11,791 nucleotides of DNA from Chloroflexota bacterium (lineage in GTDB: Bacteria > Chloroflexota > Anaerolineae > Anaerolineales > DRMV01), in the NCBI GenBank assembly GCA_013153375.1, contig JAADEN010000004.1, positions 1-11,791 on the forward strand, given 5' to 3'. Below, piece by piece: positions 1 through 6,975 of the stretch (position 1 is the stretch's first letter; every line of letters starts with the position of its first letter). The notes below the pieces were generated by a model. The model made no database searches. It had not been told where the DNA came from and worked only from the letters and a program-made list of their open reading frames with translations. A program made the position numbers and the translations under genes.

Positions 1-972
1 GGCGCGCTCACCCTGGGCAGCACCATGTTCTTCTACGATGGCGCGCCCGACTACCCCGGCGTGGACCGGGTGTGGGCCATGGTCGACCGGCACCGGCTCA
101 CGCACCTGGGCCTGTCGCCCACCTATGTGCGGGCCATCATCCCCCACGGCCTGGAGCCCGTGCATCGGCACGACCTGAGCAGCCTCAAGTTCTTCGCGTC
201 CACGGGCGAGCCGTGGAACCCCGAGCCGTGGATGTGGCTCTTCCAGGAAGTGGGCGAGGGCAAGCGACCCATCATCAACTATTCCGGGGGAACGGAGATT
301 TCGGGCGGCATCCTGATGGGCAATCCGGTGCTGCCCCTCAAGCCGTGCGCGTTCTCCGCGCCCTGCCCTGGCATGGATGCGGATGTGTTCGACGAGAACG
401 GCCGGCCCGTGCGGGAGCAGGTGGGCGAGTTGGTCATCAAGAAGCCGTGGATCGGTATGACACGCGGCTTCTGGAAGGACCCCGAGCGTTATATCCGCAC
501 CTACTGGAGCCGCTGGCCCGATGTGTGGGTGCATGGCGACTTCGCGTTCATCGACAAGGACGGCCAGTGGTACATCCTGGGCCGCTCGGACGACACCATC
601 AAGGTCGCGGGCAAGCGGTTGGGCCCCGCGGAGGTGGAGTCCATCGTGGTCGAGCACCCCGCGGTGGTGGAGGCCGCGGCCATCGGCGTGCCCGACGAGG
701 TCAAAGGTCAGGTTTTGGTGGTCTTCGCGGTGCTCGCGCCGGGCCACGAGCCCAGCGACGCGCTGCGGGAGGAACTGCGCGGCATGGTAGCCAGGGCCAT
801 GGGCAAGCCCCTGGCGCCCAAGGCCGTGCACTTCGTGGACGACCTACCCAAGACCCGCAACGCGAAGGTCATGCGCCGCATGATTCGGGCCGCGTATCTG
901 GGCCAGGACCCGGGCGACACGTCCGCGCTGGTCAACCCCGAGGCCGTGGAGGCCATCCGCCAGGCGCGGTGA
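1..972 (+). CDS. AMP-forming acyl-CoA synthetase (acetyl-CoA synthetase-like), 3' part only
   Basis: Partial gene: the frame is open from base 1 and the N-terminal half lies outside the window; 323 residues are visible. The protein belongs to the adenylate-forming ANL superfamily and should activate a short-chain carboxylic acid with ATP to an acyl-adenylate, then to acyl-CoA, in the cytoplasm. Visible motifs, counted from the first codon: YSGGTE near residue 94 (A5-type acyl/ATP site), WVHGD near 176-180 (ATP ribose aspartate), GRSDDTIKVAGKR near 194-206 (hinge and A8 loop), and PKTRNAKVMRR with the C-terminal catalytic lysine near 289. That lysine is the usual site of regulatory acetylation. 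The usual SGK before it is NAK here. The YSGGTE form resembles acetoacetyl-/acetyl-CoA synthetase relatives rather than long-chain enzymes. The exact acid cannot be told from this half. The stop at 970-972 is followed by a 97-nt gap and a tRNA. Confidence 0.9.
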   Translation, partial: GALTLGSTMFFYDGAPDYPGVDRVWAMVDRHRLTHLGLSPTYVRAIIPHGLEPVHRHDLSSLKFFASTGEPWNPEPWMWLFQEVGEGKRPIINYSGGTEISGGILMGNPVLPLKPCAFSAPCPGMDADVFDENGRPVREQVGELVIKKPWIGMTRGFWKDPERYIRTYWSRWPDVWVHGDFAFIDKDGQWYILGRSDDTIKVAGKRLGPAEVESIVVEHPAVVEAAAIGVPDEVKGQVLVVFAVLAPGHEPSDALREELRGMVARAMGKPLAPKAVHFVDDLPKTRNAKVMRRMIRAAYLGQDPGDTSALVNPEAVEAIRQAR

Positions 973-1025
973 AGTCGCGGCGCGCGATACGCCGCAGCGC
1001 AGGCGAAGTTCGGGGCAATCCGGGC

Positions 1026-1053
1026 TTGCGCGTGGTCCGGGCTTCGGTATACT
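1026..1053 (+). promoter_or_regulatory. Putative sigma-70-type promoter for tRNA-Arg
   Basis: A -35-like TTGCGC at 1026-1031 and a -10 TATACT at 1048-1053 (5 of 6 to consensus) are separated by 16 bp. The expected start, around 1060, would give a leader of about 10 nt before the tRNA. The -10 stands out in otherwise G+C-rich DNA. Confidence 0.55.
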
Positions 1054-1069
1054 TAGAAGGGAAGTCTGC

Positions 1070-1142
1070 GCCCCAGTAGCTCAAAGGACAGAGCAGCGGC
1101 CTTCTAAGCCGTCGGTTGCAGGTTCGAGTCCTGCCTGGGGCG
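1070..1142 (+). tRNA. tRNA-Arg (anticodon TCT)
   Basis: A complete cloverleaf folds by eye. The acceptor stem pairs GCCCCAG (1070-1076) with CTGGGGC (1135-1141). The D stem pairs GCTC with GAGC, and the anticodon stem pairs GCGGC with GCCGT. The loop CTTCTAA carries anticodon TCT at 1103-1105, and the T arm is GCAGG-TTCGAGT-CCTGC. The anticodon reads AGA/AGG arginine codons. The discriminator base is G1142 and the 3' CCA is not encoded, so it must be added after transcription. The two bases before the 5' end (GC) could pair with the two after the acceptor stem (GC), which would lengthen the acceptor helix in the precursor. No terminator is seen before tpx, which begins 37 nt downstream. Confidence 0.96.
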
Positions 1143-1179
1143 CTGGTTTCGTTCTATCCCCCTTCTAAGGAGCGGTCCG

Positions 1180-1704
1180 ATGCTCGAACGACGCGGTCTG
1201 ATTCAGTTTGGCGGGCGCGATGTCACCATCGTCGGCCCCGACCTCAAGCCGGGCGACACGGCGCCGGAATTCACGGCCACGACGCAAGACTGGCAGGACA
1301 TCCAGGTGCTGGACAGCACGCGCGGCAAAGTGCGCATCATCGCCGCGGTGCCTTCCCTGGACACGCCGGTGTGCGATCGGGAGACCCGCCGCTTCAACGA
1401 AGCCGCGGCGGCCCTGAGCGACGACATCGCCATCGTGGTCGTCAGCGCGGATTTGCCCTTCGCGCAAAAGCGTTGGTGCGGCGCGGCCGGCGTCGAGCAG
1501 GTAATGGTGGTCTCGGACCACAAGGACATGGACTTCGGTGCCAAGTACGGCTGCCTGATGAAAGAGGTGCGTCTGCTGCGCCGCGCCGTGTTCGTGGTGG
1601 ATCGGGACGGCAAAATCGTCTACGCGGACTACATGCCCGAATTGGGCCTGGAGCCCAACTACGACGAAGTGCTGGCCGCGGCGCAAGCCGCGCTGGCCCG
1701 CTGA
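1180..1704 (+). CDS. tpx: Thiol peroxidase, Tpx (atypical 2-Cys peroxiredoxin)
   Basis: Encodes a 174-residue cytoplasmic peroxidase that reduces hydrogen peroxide and alkyl peroxides using thioredoxin as reductant. The length fits the Tpx family (about 165-175). The peroxidatic motif PSLDTPVC lies at 58-65 with Thr62 and the peroxidatic Cys65. The resolving cysteine is Cys100 in RWCGAAGVE, at the family's usual place. An active-site arginine (Arg134 or Arg135) precedes AVFVVDRDGKIVY. A third cysteine, Cys125, is extra to the mechanism. The ATG at 1180 is preceded by AAGGAG (1167-1172) at 7-nt spacing, which fixes the start. The gene lies 37 nt after tRNA-Arg with no visible promoter or terminator between, so it may be read through from the tRNA promoter. 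The neighbour mogA follows after 56 nt. Confidence 0.95.
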   Translation: MLERRGLIQFGGRDVTIVGPDLKPGDTAPEFTATTQDWQDIQVLDSTRGKVRIIAAVPSLDTPVCDRETRRFNEAAAALSDDIAIVVVSADLPFAQKRWCGAAGVEQVMVVSDHKDMDFGAKYGCLMKEVRLLRRAVFVVDRDGKIVYADYMPELGLEPNYDEVLAAAQAALAR

Positions 1705-1760
1705 CCCGCCGGGGACGACCGCCCGCCCATCCCTTACCCTGACCGCAGGAGAGACCGCTC

Positions 1761-2264
1761 ATGCTGCGCATCGCCATCCTGACCGTTTCCGACCGCGCCT
1801 TCCAAGGCCAGCGCGAAGACCGCTCGGGCCCGGCCCTGGCCCAGGCCGTGGCCGAACGCGGCTGGAAAGTCCTCGAGACCGGCCTGGTGCCCGACGACCA
1901 GGAGGCCATTCGCACCGCGCTGCTGGCCTGGTGCGCGCGGCCCGACATTGACATCGTGCTCACCACCGGCGGCACGGGCTTCGGCCCGCGCGATGTCACC
2001 CCCGAGGCCACCCGAGCCGTCCTGGAGCGCGAAGCCCCGGGGCTGCCCGAAGCCATGCGCGCCGCGAGCCTGCGCATCACCCCCCACGCCATGCTCTCGC
2101 GCGCGGTGGCCGGCATCCGCGGCCACACCCTCATCGTCAACCTGCCCGGCAGTCCCAAAGCCGCGGTGGAAAACCTGGCCGTGATCGCCGAAGTGCTCCC
2201 CCACGCGGTGCAATTGCTCCGCGGCGACCCCGACGCGGAGCGCGGGCACCGGCATCCGTCCTGA
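1761..2264 (+). CDS. mogA: MogA/MoaB-family molybdopterin adenylyltransferase
   Basis: Encodes 167 residues of the MoCF_BD (MogA/MoaB) fold. The enzyme adenylylates molybdopterin with ATP so that molybdate can be inserted, the late step of molybdenum (or tungsten) cofactor synthesis. Signature elements are ILTVSDR at 6-11 with a following DRSGP, the TTGGTG loop at 68-73, GPRDVTPEAT at 75-84 with the catalytic-region aspartate Asp78, SRAVAGIRG at 113-121, and NLPGSP at 127-132. The length matches stand-alone MogA/MoaB rather than the large MoeA-type protein. Sequence alone does not separate MogA from MoaB. AGGAGA at 1747-1752 lies 8 nt before the ATG. No other cofactor gene is in the window, and the gene ends 11 nt from the stop of the convergent cyclodeaminase-family gene. 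Confidence 0.92.
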   Translation: MLRIAILTVSDRAFQGQREDRSGPALAQAVAERGWKVLETGLVPDDQEAIRTALLAWCARPDIDIVLTTGGTGFGPRDVTPEATRAVLEREAPGLPEAMRAASLRITPHAMLSRAVAGIRGHTLIVNLPGSPKAAVENLAVIAEVLPHAVQLLRGDPDAERGHRHPS

Positions 2265-2275
2265 GCCCGGCCCCG

Positions 2276-3262
2276 TCACACCGTGCGCGGCAGCCGAGTG
2301 CCCAACCCCTGGGCCACGGCCCGCCGGTACACTTCCGGCAGAATGGCCGCGTATGCGCCCCAGATGCCCAGCGCGATGTACACGATGATCTCGTCGTCCC
2401 GCTCGCGGCCCGCCGCGCGGCCGGCCACGATGTCGGGCCACTCCGCGTGCACATCCTCGGGGCCGAAAGCCCCCTCCGCGGCCAGCATCTTCAACTCCGG
2501 CACCCGCGGGCCCACATACTTCCAGCGGTCCACCACCACCTTGTCGGCCCGGCGGATGACCTCCAGGTCCAACTCCTGATACGAGCCCAACTTGAGCACC
2601 AGCGCGCCGGGCTTGAGCCATTCGTAGCGCACCATAGGCTCGTCGCCCGTGGTCAGGGTGAGCACCAGGTCCGCGTCCCGCACGGCCCGCTCCCGCTCGT
2701 CGTAGGGCACCGCCTCGACGGGGAAACCCAGGCGCGGCCCCCAGCGCCGGGCCAGGGCCTCGGCCCGCGCCAGATCCACATCCACCACATAGACCCGCCG
2801 CAGCGCGAAGCGCTCGGCCAGCGCCCGCAGGTGCATCTCGCCCTGCTGCCCCGCGCCGAAGATCACCGCCGTGTCCGCGCCCGGCCAGGCCAGAGCCTGC
2901 GCGGTCACCGTGCTCGATGCGGCCGTCTTCAGCGTGGTCACCCAACCGGCCTCCATCAGGCACACGGGCAGCCCCGTGCGGGCCTCGAACAGCAGCACCA
3001 GCGACGAAGTGGTCGGCTTGCCCACCTGCGGGTTGCCCGGGAAGAAACTGAAAGTCTTGACATACGCGTATTCCTCGCCGTCCAGATACCCGGCGAAGGG
3101 CTTGATGAAGCCGTGCTCGCCTACCGGCATGTAAAATTTATCGCCCACCACGCCGCCCGCGGCGTCGGCCCGAATGCCCTTCTCGGCCAGGGCGATGGCC
3201 TCGGCCACGCTCAGCGTGCGCGCCACCTCGTCCTCGGTCAGGTACAAAAGCGTGTCGTTCAT
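2276..3262 (-). CDS. Divergent ornithine cyclodeaminase / mu-crystallin family protein
   Basis: Encodes 328 residues, the usual length for this NAD(P)-dependent family (ornithine cyclodeaminase, alanine dehydrogenase, ketimine reductase). The Rossmann dinucleotide motif VIFGAGQQGEMH sits at 133-144, with acidic VDVD at 160-163 ending the second strand. Lys69 in YVKTFSFFPGN matches the conserved substrate lysine. Two key places differ from what I know of ornithine cyclodeaminases. The TxxRTAA arginine is lysine here (TTLKTAA, Lys112), and the GADxPGKxELD segment carrying the catalytic aspartate is shortened to GSYQELD (226-232). It therefore may not be a true ornithine cyclodeaminase; an amino-acid dehydrogenase or imine reductase is as likely. 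The ATG at 3262 has AGGAGG 4 nt upstream. It is the last gene of the transporter/aminotransferase cluster, 55 nt after potC, so its substrate is probably linked to the imported amine. Confidence 0.85.
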   Translation of the reverse strand: MNDTLLYLTEDEVARTLSVAEAIALAEKGIRADAAGGVVGDKFYMPVGEHGFIKPFAGYLDGEEYAYVKTFSFFPGNPQVGKPTTSSLVLLFEARTGLPVCLMEAGWVTTLKTAASSTVTAQALAWPGADTAVIFGAGQQGEMHLRALAERFALRRVYVVDVDLARAEALARRWGPRLGFPVEAVPYDERERAVRDADLVLTLTTGDEPMVRYEWLKPGALVLKLGSYQELDLEVIRRADKVVVDRWKYVGPRVPELKMLAAEGAFGPEDVHAEWPDIVAGRAAGRERDDEIIVYIALGIWGAYAAILPEVYRRAVAQGLGTRLPRTV

Positions 3263-3317
3263 CGTGCCTCCTGAGGTTTGGGGGAAGGGCTCCGCGAACG
3301 GCCGGGCGCCGCCGCGG

Positions 3318-4115
3318 TCACAACCAACTGTCGCCCGCGCCGCCCCGCCGTCGCAACACCTCGGCCAGCAGCACCAAGCCCATCTCCACCACCACGATGA
3401 CGCTGGACACCGCGTTGATGACGGGCAGGTTCTTGGAATAGCGCAACGCGGACCACACCCACAGGGGGAAGGTCACCTGGGTGCCGCTGACGAAGTGCGT
3501 GACCACGAACGCGTCGAAGGACCAGTTGAACGCGAAGATGCCCGCGGCGATGACCGCGGGCGCGATGATGGGCAAAGTCACATAGCGGAAGGCCTGCCAG
3601 GGCGTGCAGCCCAGGTCCCGGGCCGCGGCCTCCAGCCAGGGGTCGAACTGGTGCATGCGCGCCGCGACCAGCACGGCCACCAGGGGCACATCGAAGGTGA
3701 CATGGCTCAGGATGATGGTCCACGCGGAGAGGGGCACGCCCAGGCGGTGGAAGTACAGCAGCAGCGCGATGCCCAGCAAGAGCCACGGCACCACGAAGGG
3801 CAGGGCCACATAGCCCGTGAACAGCAGCCGCCCCCGATAGCGGTAGCGGGCCATGGCGTTGGCCGCCAGCACGCCCAGAACCAGGCTGATCACCGTGACC
3901 ACCGCCGCGATCCACAGGGAGGTCCAGATGGCCTTGTGCAGGTCGGGGCGCTGCAACGCGGCCGCGTACCAGCGCAGGGTGAAACCCTTCCAGGGCAGGC
4001 TCAACACCCGCGAGTCGTTGAACGAGAAGACGATGAGGATGACGATGGGCAGGTAGATGAGCAGCCCGATGACCGCGTAAGTGTAGAAGGCCAGCGCGAA
4101 GCGGATCCTGCGCAC
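3318..4115 (-). CDS. potC: ABC transporter permease, PotC-like
   Basis: Encodes 265 residues of a binding-protein-dependent permease in the cytoplasmic membrane, of the type that pairs with PotB in polyamine and related (SBP_bac_8-linked) importers. About six hydrophobic segments are visible, near residues 8-32, 65-88, 98-122, 131-151, 182-207 and 232-253. The EAA loop that contacts the ATPase is EAAARDLGCTPWQAFRYVTLP at 162-182. The N-terminal YLPIVILIVFSFNDS is typical of PotC. The start is a GTG at 4115, preceded at 8-nt spacing by GGAGG (4124-4128 on the plus strand); no better ATG is available. It begins 19 nt after the potB stop, so the two permeases are surely co-transcribed. Polyamine transport is a family-level inference. 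Confidence 0.92.
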   Translation of the reverse strand: MRRIRFALAFYTYAVIGLLIYLPIVILIVFSFNDSRVLSLPWKGFTLRWYAAALQRPDLHKAIWTSLWIAAVVTVISLVLGVLAANAMARYRYRGRLLFTGYVALPFVVPWLLLGIALLLYFHRLGVPLSAWTIILSHVTFDVPLVAVLVAARMHQFDPWLEAAARDLGCTPWQAFRYVTLPIIAPAVIAAGIFAFNWSFDAFVVTHFVSGTQVTFPLWVWSALRYSKNLPVINAVSSVIVVVEMGLVLLAEVLRRRGGAGDSWL

Positions 4116-4134
4116 GATGAACGCCTCCTGGGCC

Positions 4135-5025
4135 TCAAAGGAGGTTTTCCACCCCCGCCACCTTGACCACCAGCGCCACCAGGGCCAGGGTCACGGTGAG
4201 CAGGATGAAGCCGATGGCCGAGCCCAGGCCCCAGTTGCCCGCGCTCAAAAACTGGTTCTCGATGACATTGCCCAGCATGTACCCCGACGGCCCGCCCACC
4301 AGGGCCGGCACCGCGAACTCGCCCAGCATGGGGATATAGACCAGCACGAAGGACGCGAACAGGCCGGGCACGCTCAGCGGCAGGATGATGTGCCGAAACA
4401 CATCCCAGCGGGTCGCGCCCAACGAGCGGGCCGCGGCAATGACCTCGGGCGCGATGCCCTTCAGCGCCAGGTACAGGGGGATGACCACATACGGCAGCCA
4501 TTCGTGCACCAGCACCAGGGCCACCGCGAACTTGCTGTAGAGCAGAAACTTGAGGGGCTCGTGGATGAGGCCCAGGCTCAGGAGGGCGCGGTTGATGATG
4601 CCGCTGCGGCCCAGCGCGATCTTCCAGGCGAAGATGCGGATGAGGAAGTTGATCTCCACGGGGATGATGAGCAGGTAGATGATCAGCCGCTCGTGCCGGG
4701 GGTGCATGCGGGCCAGGTAGTAGGCCATGGGGAAGGCCAGGACCACCAGGGCCAGCATGGTGCCCGTGGCGATGACGAAGGTGTTGGCCAGGGCCTTGAG
4801 ATAGACGGGCGTGGTGAAGAAGGTGATGTAGTTCTCCAGGGTGAACGCGGGCTCCAGGGTCATGTAGCCCGACTTCCAGAAACTCATCACCAGCAGGATG
4901 GACATGGGCGCGTAGAACAGGGCCAGCAGGTAGAGCAGGGGCGGCGTCAGGTTGACCAGCAGGCCCGCGTACTGGCCCAGCAGATAGCGCCAACGCGCCC
5001 GCCGGGATGGCTCAGCCCCGGTCAT
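4135..5025 (-). CDS. potB: ABC transporter permease, PotB-like
   Basis: Encodes 296 residues with six likely membrane segments, near 23-49, 82-104, 114-136, 165-187, 218-242 and 268-288. The EAA-type loop is PEVIAAARSLGATRWDVFRHIILP at 193-216, with the conserved glycine at 203. It should form the heterodimeric membrane pore with the PotC-like protein. The frame stays open upstream to 5259, but the ATG at 5025 is the better start. It has GGAGG (5034-5038) at 8-nt spacing, gives the family's usual length, and overlaps the stop of the preceding membrane-protein gene by ATGA, indicating coupled translation. The extra 78 upstream codons read as low-complexity Gly/Arg-rich sequence antagonistic to a membrane N-terminus and are the shadow of that other gene. 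Confidence 0.92.
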   Translation of the reverse strand: MTGAEPSRRARWRYLLGQYAGLLVNLTPPLLYLLALFYAPMSILLVMSFWKSGYMTLEPAFTLENYITFFTTPVYLKALANTFVIATGTMLALVVLAFPMAYYLARMHPRHERLIIYLLIIPVEINFLIRIFAWKIALGRSGIINRALLSLGLIHEPLKFLLYSKFAVALVLVHEWLPYVVIPLYLALKGIAPEVIAAARSLGATRWDVFRHIILPLSVPGLFASFVLVYIPMLGEFAVPALVGGPSGYMLGNVIENQFLSAGNWGLGSAIGFILLTVTLALVALVVKVAGVENLL

Positions 5026-5390
5026 GGTTCGTCCCTCCGGGCGGAGTGGGCGTCGAAGACCTGTTGCAGTTCGGCCTGCATCTGGCGGTCGATGGCCTCC
5101 TCGGCCGCGCGGCGGGCCTGGGTGGCCGCGCGCCAGTCGCGCCACACCACCCAGGCCGTAAGGGCCAACAACAGCAGCCCGGCCCCGGCCAGGGCCCCGG
5201 CCCCCGCGGAGCGGTCCACCCACCCCGCGGCCAGGGCCCACGCCAGGCCGCCCAGCCACGCGGCCCAGCCCAAAAGGGCCAGCCGCGCGGCCGGACTACC
5301 CCGCGCGTAGCGTTTGGCCTGCCAGGCCAGGCCCAGCGCGCTCAGCGCCAGCAGCACCCAGGCCCCGCGGGCCGCGCTCAGCGGGCACAT
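5022..5390 (-). CDS. Small membrane protein of unknown function within the transporter operon
   Basis: Encodes 122 residues; I do not recognise a family. Three hydrophobic stretches are visible, near 10-25, 35-58 and 62-83, rich in Ala, Leu, Trp and Gly. They are followed by a charged tail (84-122) rich in Arg, Glu, Gln and Ala that could form an amphipathic or coiled-coil helix; WRDWRAATQARR at its start suggests a cytoplasmic side by the positive-inside rule. Support for a real gene: GGAGG (5397-5401) 6 nt before the ATG at 5390, a start only 15 nt from the aminotransferase stop, and an ATGA overlap with potB. Alternatives are a transporter accessory subunit or a lineage-specific filler gene. 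Its placement just before the permeases suggests a role at the transporter, but this is inference. Confidence 0.75.
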   Translation of the reverse strand: MCPLSAARGAWVLLALSALGLAWQAKRYARGSPAARLALLGWAAWLGGLAWALAAGWVDRSAGAGALAGAGLLLLALTAWVVWRDWRAATQARRAAEEAIDRQMQAELQQVFDAHSARRDEP

Positions 5391-5405
5391 GCCGCGCCTC
5401 CGGGT

Positions 5406-6794
5406 TCAGGCCGCCACGCCCAAGGCGTATTCCTTACTGGTCTCATAGATGGCCTCCTCCAGCAGGCTCAGGCCCTTGCGGAACAGCGCAGGCGGCATGT
5501 TCAGCGCGGGCAGCAAGCGGATCCACCAGATGCTCTTCTCGTAGATGGGCACCAGGCCCTTGCGCACGGCCCGCGCCTGCACCGCGGCCGCGATGTCCCG
5601 GCCCGGCGACTTGGTCTCCTTATCGTACACGAATTCCACCGCGATGTACACGCCTTTGATGCGCACATCACCCACCACTTCATAGCGCTCGACCCAGGGG
5701 GACATGACCTCTTGGGCGATGCGCTCCAGTTCGGCCACATTGTCCAGGGCCCGCTCCCGCTGCAGGGCCTCGATGCCGGCCAGCGCGCCCGCGCAGGCCG
5801 CGGGCTGCCAGGCGAAGGTGCCGCCCAGGTAGATGTCGTCGCTGGCGGTCATGGCCGCTTCGGTGCCCAGCACCGCGGCGATGGGCAGCGCGCCGCCGCT
5901 CAGGGCCTTGGCCAGAGGCATGAGGTCCACCTCTACCTCGGGCCAGTGCTCGATGGCCCACATCTTGCCCGTGCGGCCGAAGCCCGTCTGCACCTCGTCG
6001 TCGATGAGCGCCCAGTCGTACTTGCGGGCCAGCGCGAACAGGCCCTCCATCCAGCCCTCGGGCGGGATTTGCACGCCGTTCTCGCCCTGGATGGGCTCGA
6101 ACAGCACCCCGGCCACCTGGTCGGGCGCGACCTCGTAGCGCAGAATCACATCGTCGATGTAGTGCAGGCAGGCCAGGCCGCACTCGGGGTAAGTCTGCCG
6201 GAAGGGGCAGCGGTAGCAGGTGGGATAGGGCACATGGATGAACCCGTGCATGAACTCCCGGATGCCCCGGCCCACATCGGGCGCGGTGGGCCCGGCCGCG
6301 CCCGCGCCGTAGTTGCCGCCGTGGAACGCGCCGTGGAAGGAGATGATGAAGTGGCGGCCCGTCTGCTCCCGGGCCAGGCGCAGCGCGGCCTCCACGGCCT
6401 CGGTGCCCGTGGTGTCGGGCGCGACGCGGGTCAGATTGGGCGGCGCGATGTCCAGCAGTCGTTCGGCCAGTTCTGCGATGTAGTGGTTGGAGATGTAACT
6501 GGTGCACTCGATGCCCCCGCTCTCCCACAGGGCCTGGACGCTGGCCCGCAGCACATCCTCGTGGCCCGCGCCCAGGGGCGTCGAGGCCCAGCCCGTGGCC
6601 ATGTCGATGTAGCGGTTGCCGTCCAGGTCTTCGATGGCCCAACCTTCCTTGCGCCGGGTGATGAAGGGCACCACCCGGTTGGCGGCCCAAGAGGAGTAGA
6701 GCATCTCGGCTTCCTTGTCGAGATAGACCCGGCTCTTGGGCCCCGGCGGGGGCGTGACCATATGCGGCAATTCGTCCACTTGGCGCTCCAACAT
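5406..6794 (-). CDS. Class III PLP-dependent aminotransferase (GABA/ornithine/diamine type)
   Basis: Encodes 462 residues, normal length for class III (omega) aminotransferases, which move an amino group, often a terminal one, from substrates such as GABA, putrescine, ornithine or beta-alanine to a keto acid. Visible landmarks: TTGTEAVEAALRLAR at 128-142 (phosphate-binding region), FHGAFHGG at 153-160 (cofactor stacking), EPIQGENG at 233-240, IDDEVQTGFGRTGK at 264-277 with the pyridine-nitrogen aspartate Asp266, and LAKALSGG at 294-301 with the Schiff-base lysine Lys296. A four-cysteine stretch, CYRCPFRQTYPECGLAC (193-209), is inserted before the EPIQG region. The ATG at 6794 follows GGAGG (6801-6805) by 6 nt. 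It lies between the ATPase and permease genes of an amine-type ABC importer, so the imported compound is the likely amino donor. The exact substrate cannot be fixed from motifs. Confidence 0.92.
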   Translation of the reverse strand: MLERQVDELPHMVTPPPGPKSRVYLDKEAEMLYSSWAANRVVPFITRRKEGWAIEDLDGNRYIDMATGWASTPLGAGHEDVLRASVQALWESGGIECTSYISNHYIAELAERLLDIAPPNLTRVAPDTTGTEAVEAALRLAREQTGRHFIISFHGAFHGGNYGAGAAGPTAPDVGRGIREFMHGFIHVPYPTCYRCPFRQTYPECGLACLHYIDDVILRYEVAPDQVAGVLFEPIQGENGVQIPPEGWMEGLFALARKYDWALIDDEVQTGFGRTGKMWAIEHWPEVEVDLMPLAKALSGGALPIAAVLGTEAAMTASDDIYLGGTFAWQPAACAGALAGIEALQRERALDNVAELERIAQEVMSPWVERYEVVGDVRIKGVYIAVEFVYDKETKSPGRDIAAAVQARAVRKGLVPIYEKSIWWIRLLPALNMPPALFRKGLSLLEEAIYETSKEYALGVAA

Positions 6795-6975
6795 GATGCA
6801 CCTCCGTGAAATGGGAAAAGAACCTGCTCGGATTTGCCGTCGGAACGGTGCCCGTCCAGGCCGGAAGAAACCCTTCCGAACACGCGCCCCGTTCCACGGA
6901 ACGGCTCCGTGAGCAGGTGCCCCGGTTCACGGAACACCAACCCCGTACCCCGTACCGCGTTGTACCGTAGAGAAG
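6795..6975 (-). repeat. Repeat-rich intergenic region with twin palindromes and competing hairpins
   Basis: This 181-nt gap separates the ATPase and aminotransferase genes and holds no credible reading frame. It has two near-identical palindromes, GTTCCACGGAAC (6891-6902) and GTTCACGGAAC (6925-6935), with centres about 33-34 bp apart. The segment 6906-6912 (TCCGTGA) can pair either with 6895-6900 (CACGGA, loop of 5) or with 6927-6933 (TCACGGA, loop of 14). A further hairpin pairs CGGAAG (6862-6867) with CTTCCG (6873-6878). CCCCGTA is repeated in tandem at 6941-6954. No T-run follows any hairpin in the direction of transcription, so a simple terminator is not supported. An mRNA-processing, attenuator or operator role is possible. 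Confidence 0.55.

Noticed and set aside
977..995. Inverted repeat GCGGCG/CGCCGC just after the acyl-CoA synthetase stop, as a terminator
   Set aside because: The stem is only 6 bp and no T-run follows. In such G+C-rich DNA this is expected by chance.
2265..2275. A shared bidirectional terminator between the convergent mogA and cyclodeaminase-family genes
   Set aside because: Only 11 nt separate the stop codons and no stem with a T-run was found there.
5026..5259. N-terminal extension of the PotB-like frame to 5259
   Set aside because: It would overlap the small membrane protein gene, reads as Gly/Arg-rich low complexity, and the ATG at 5025 has a well-placed GGAGG.
5007..6809. A 600-codon open frame on the plus strand, antisense to the aminotransferase and the small membrane protein
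   Set aside because: Its product is Gly/Arg/Gln/His-rich with no recognisable domain, and it mirrors a well-supported gene in G+C-rich DNA where stop codons are rare in antisense frames.
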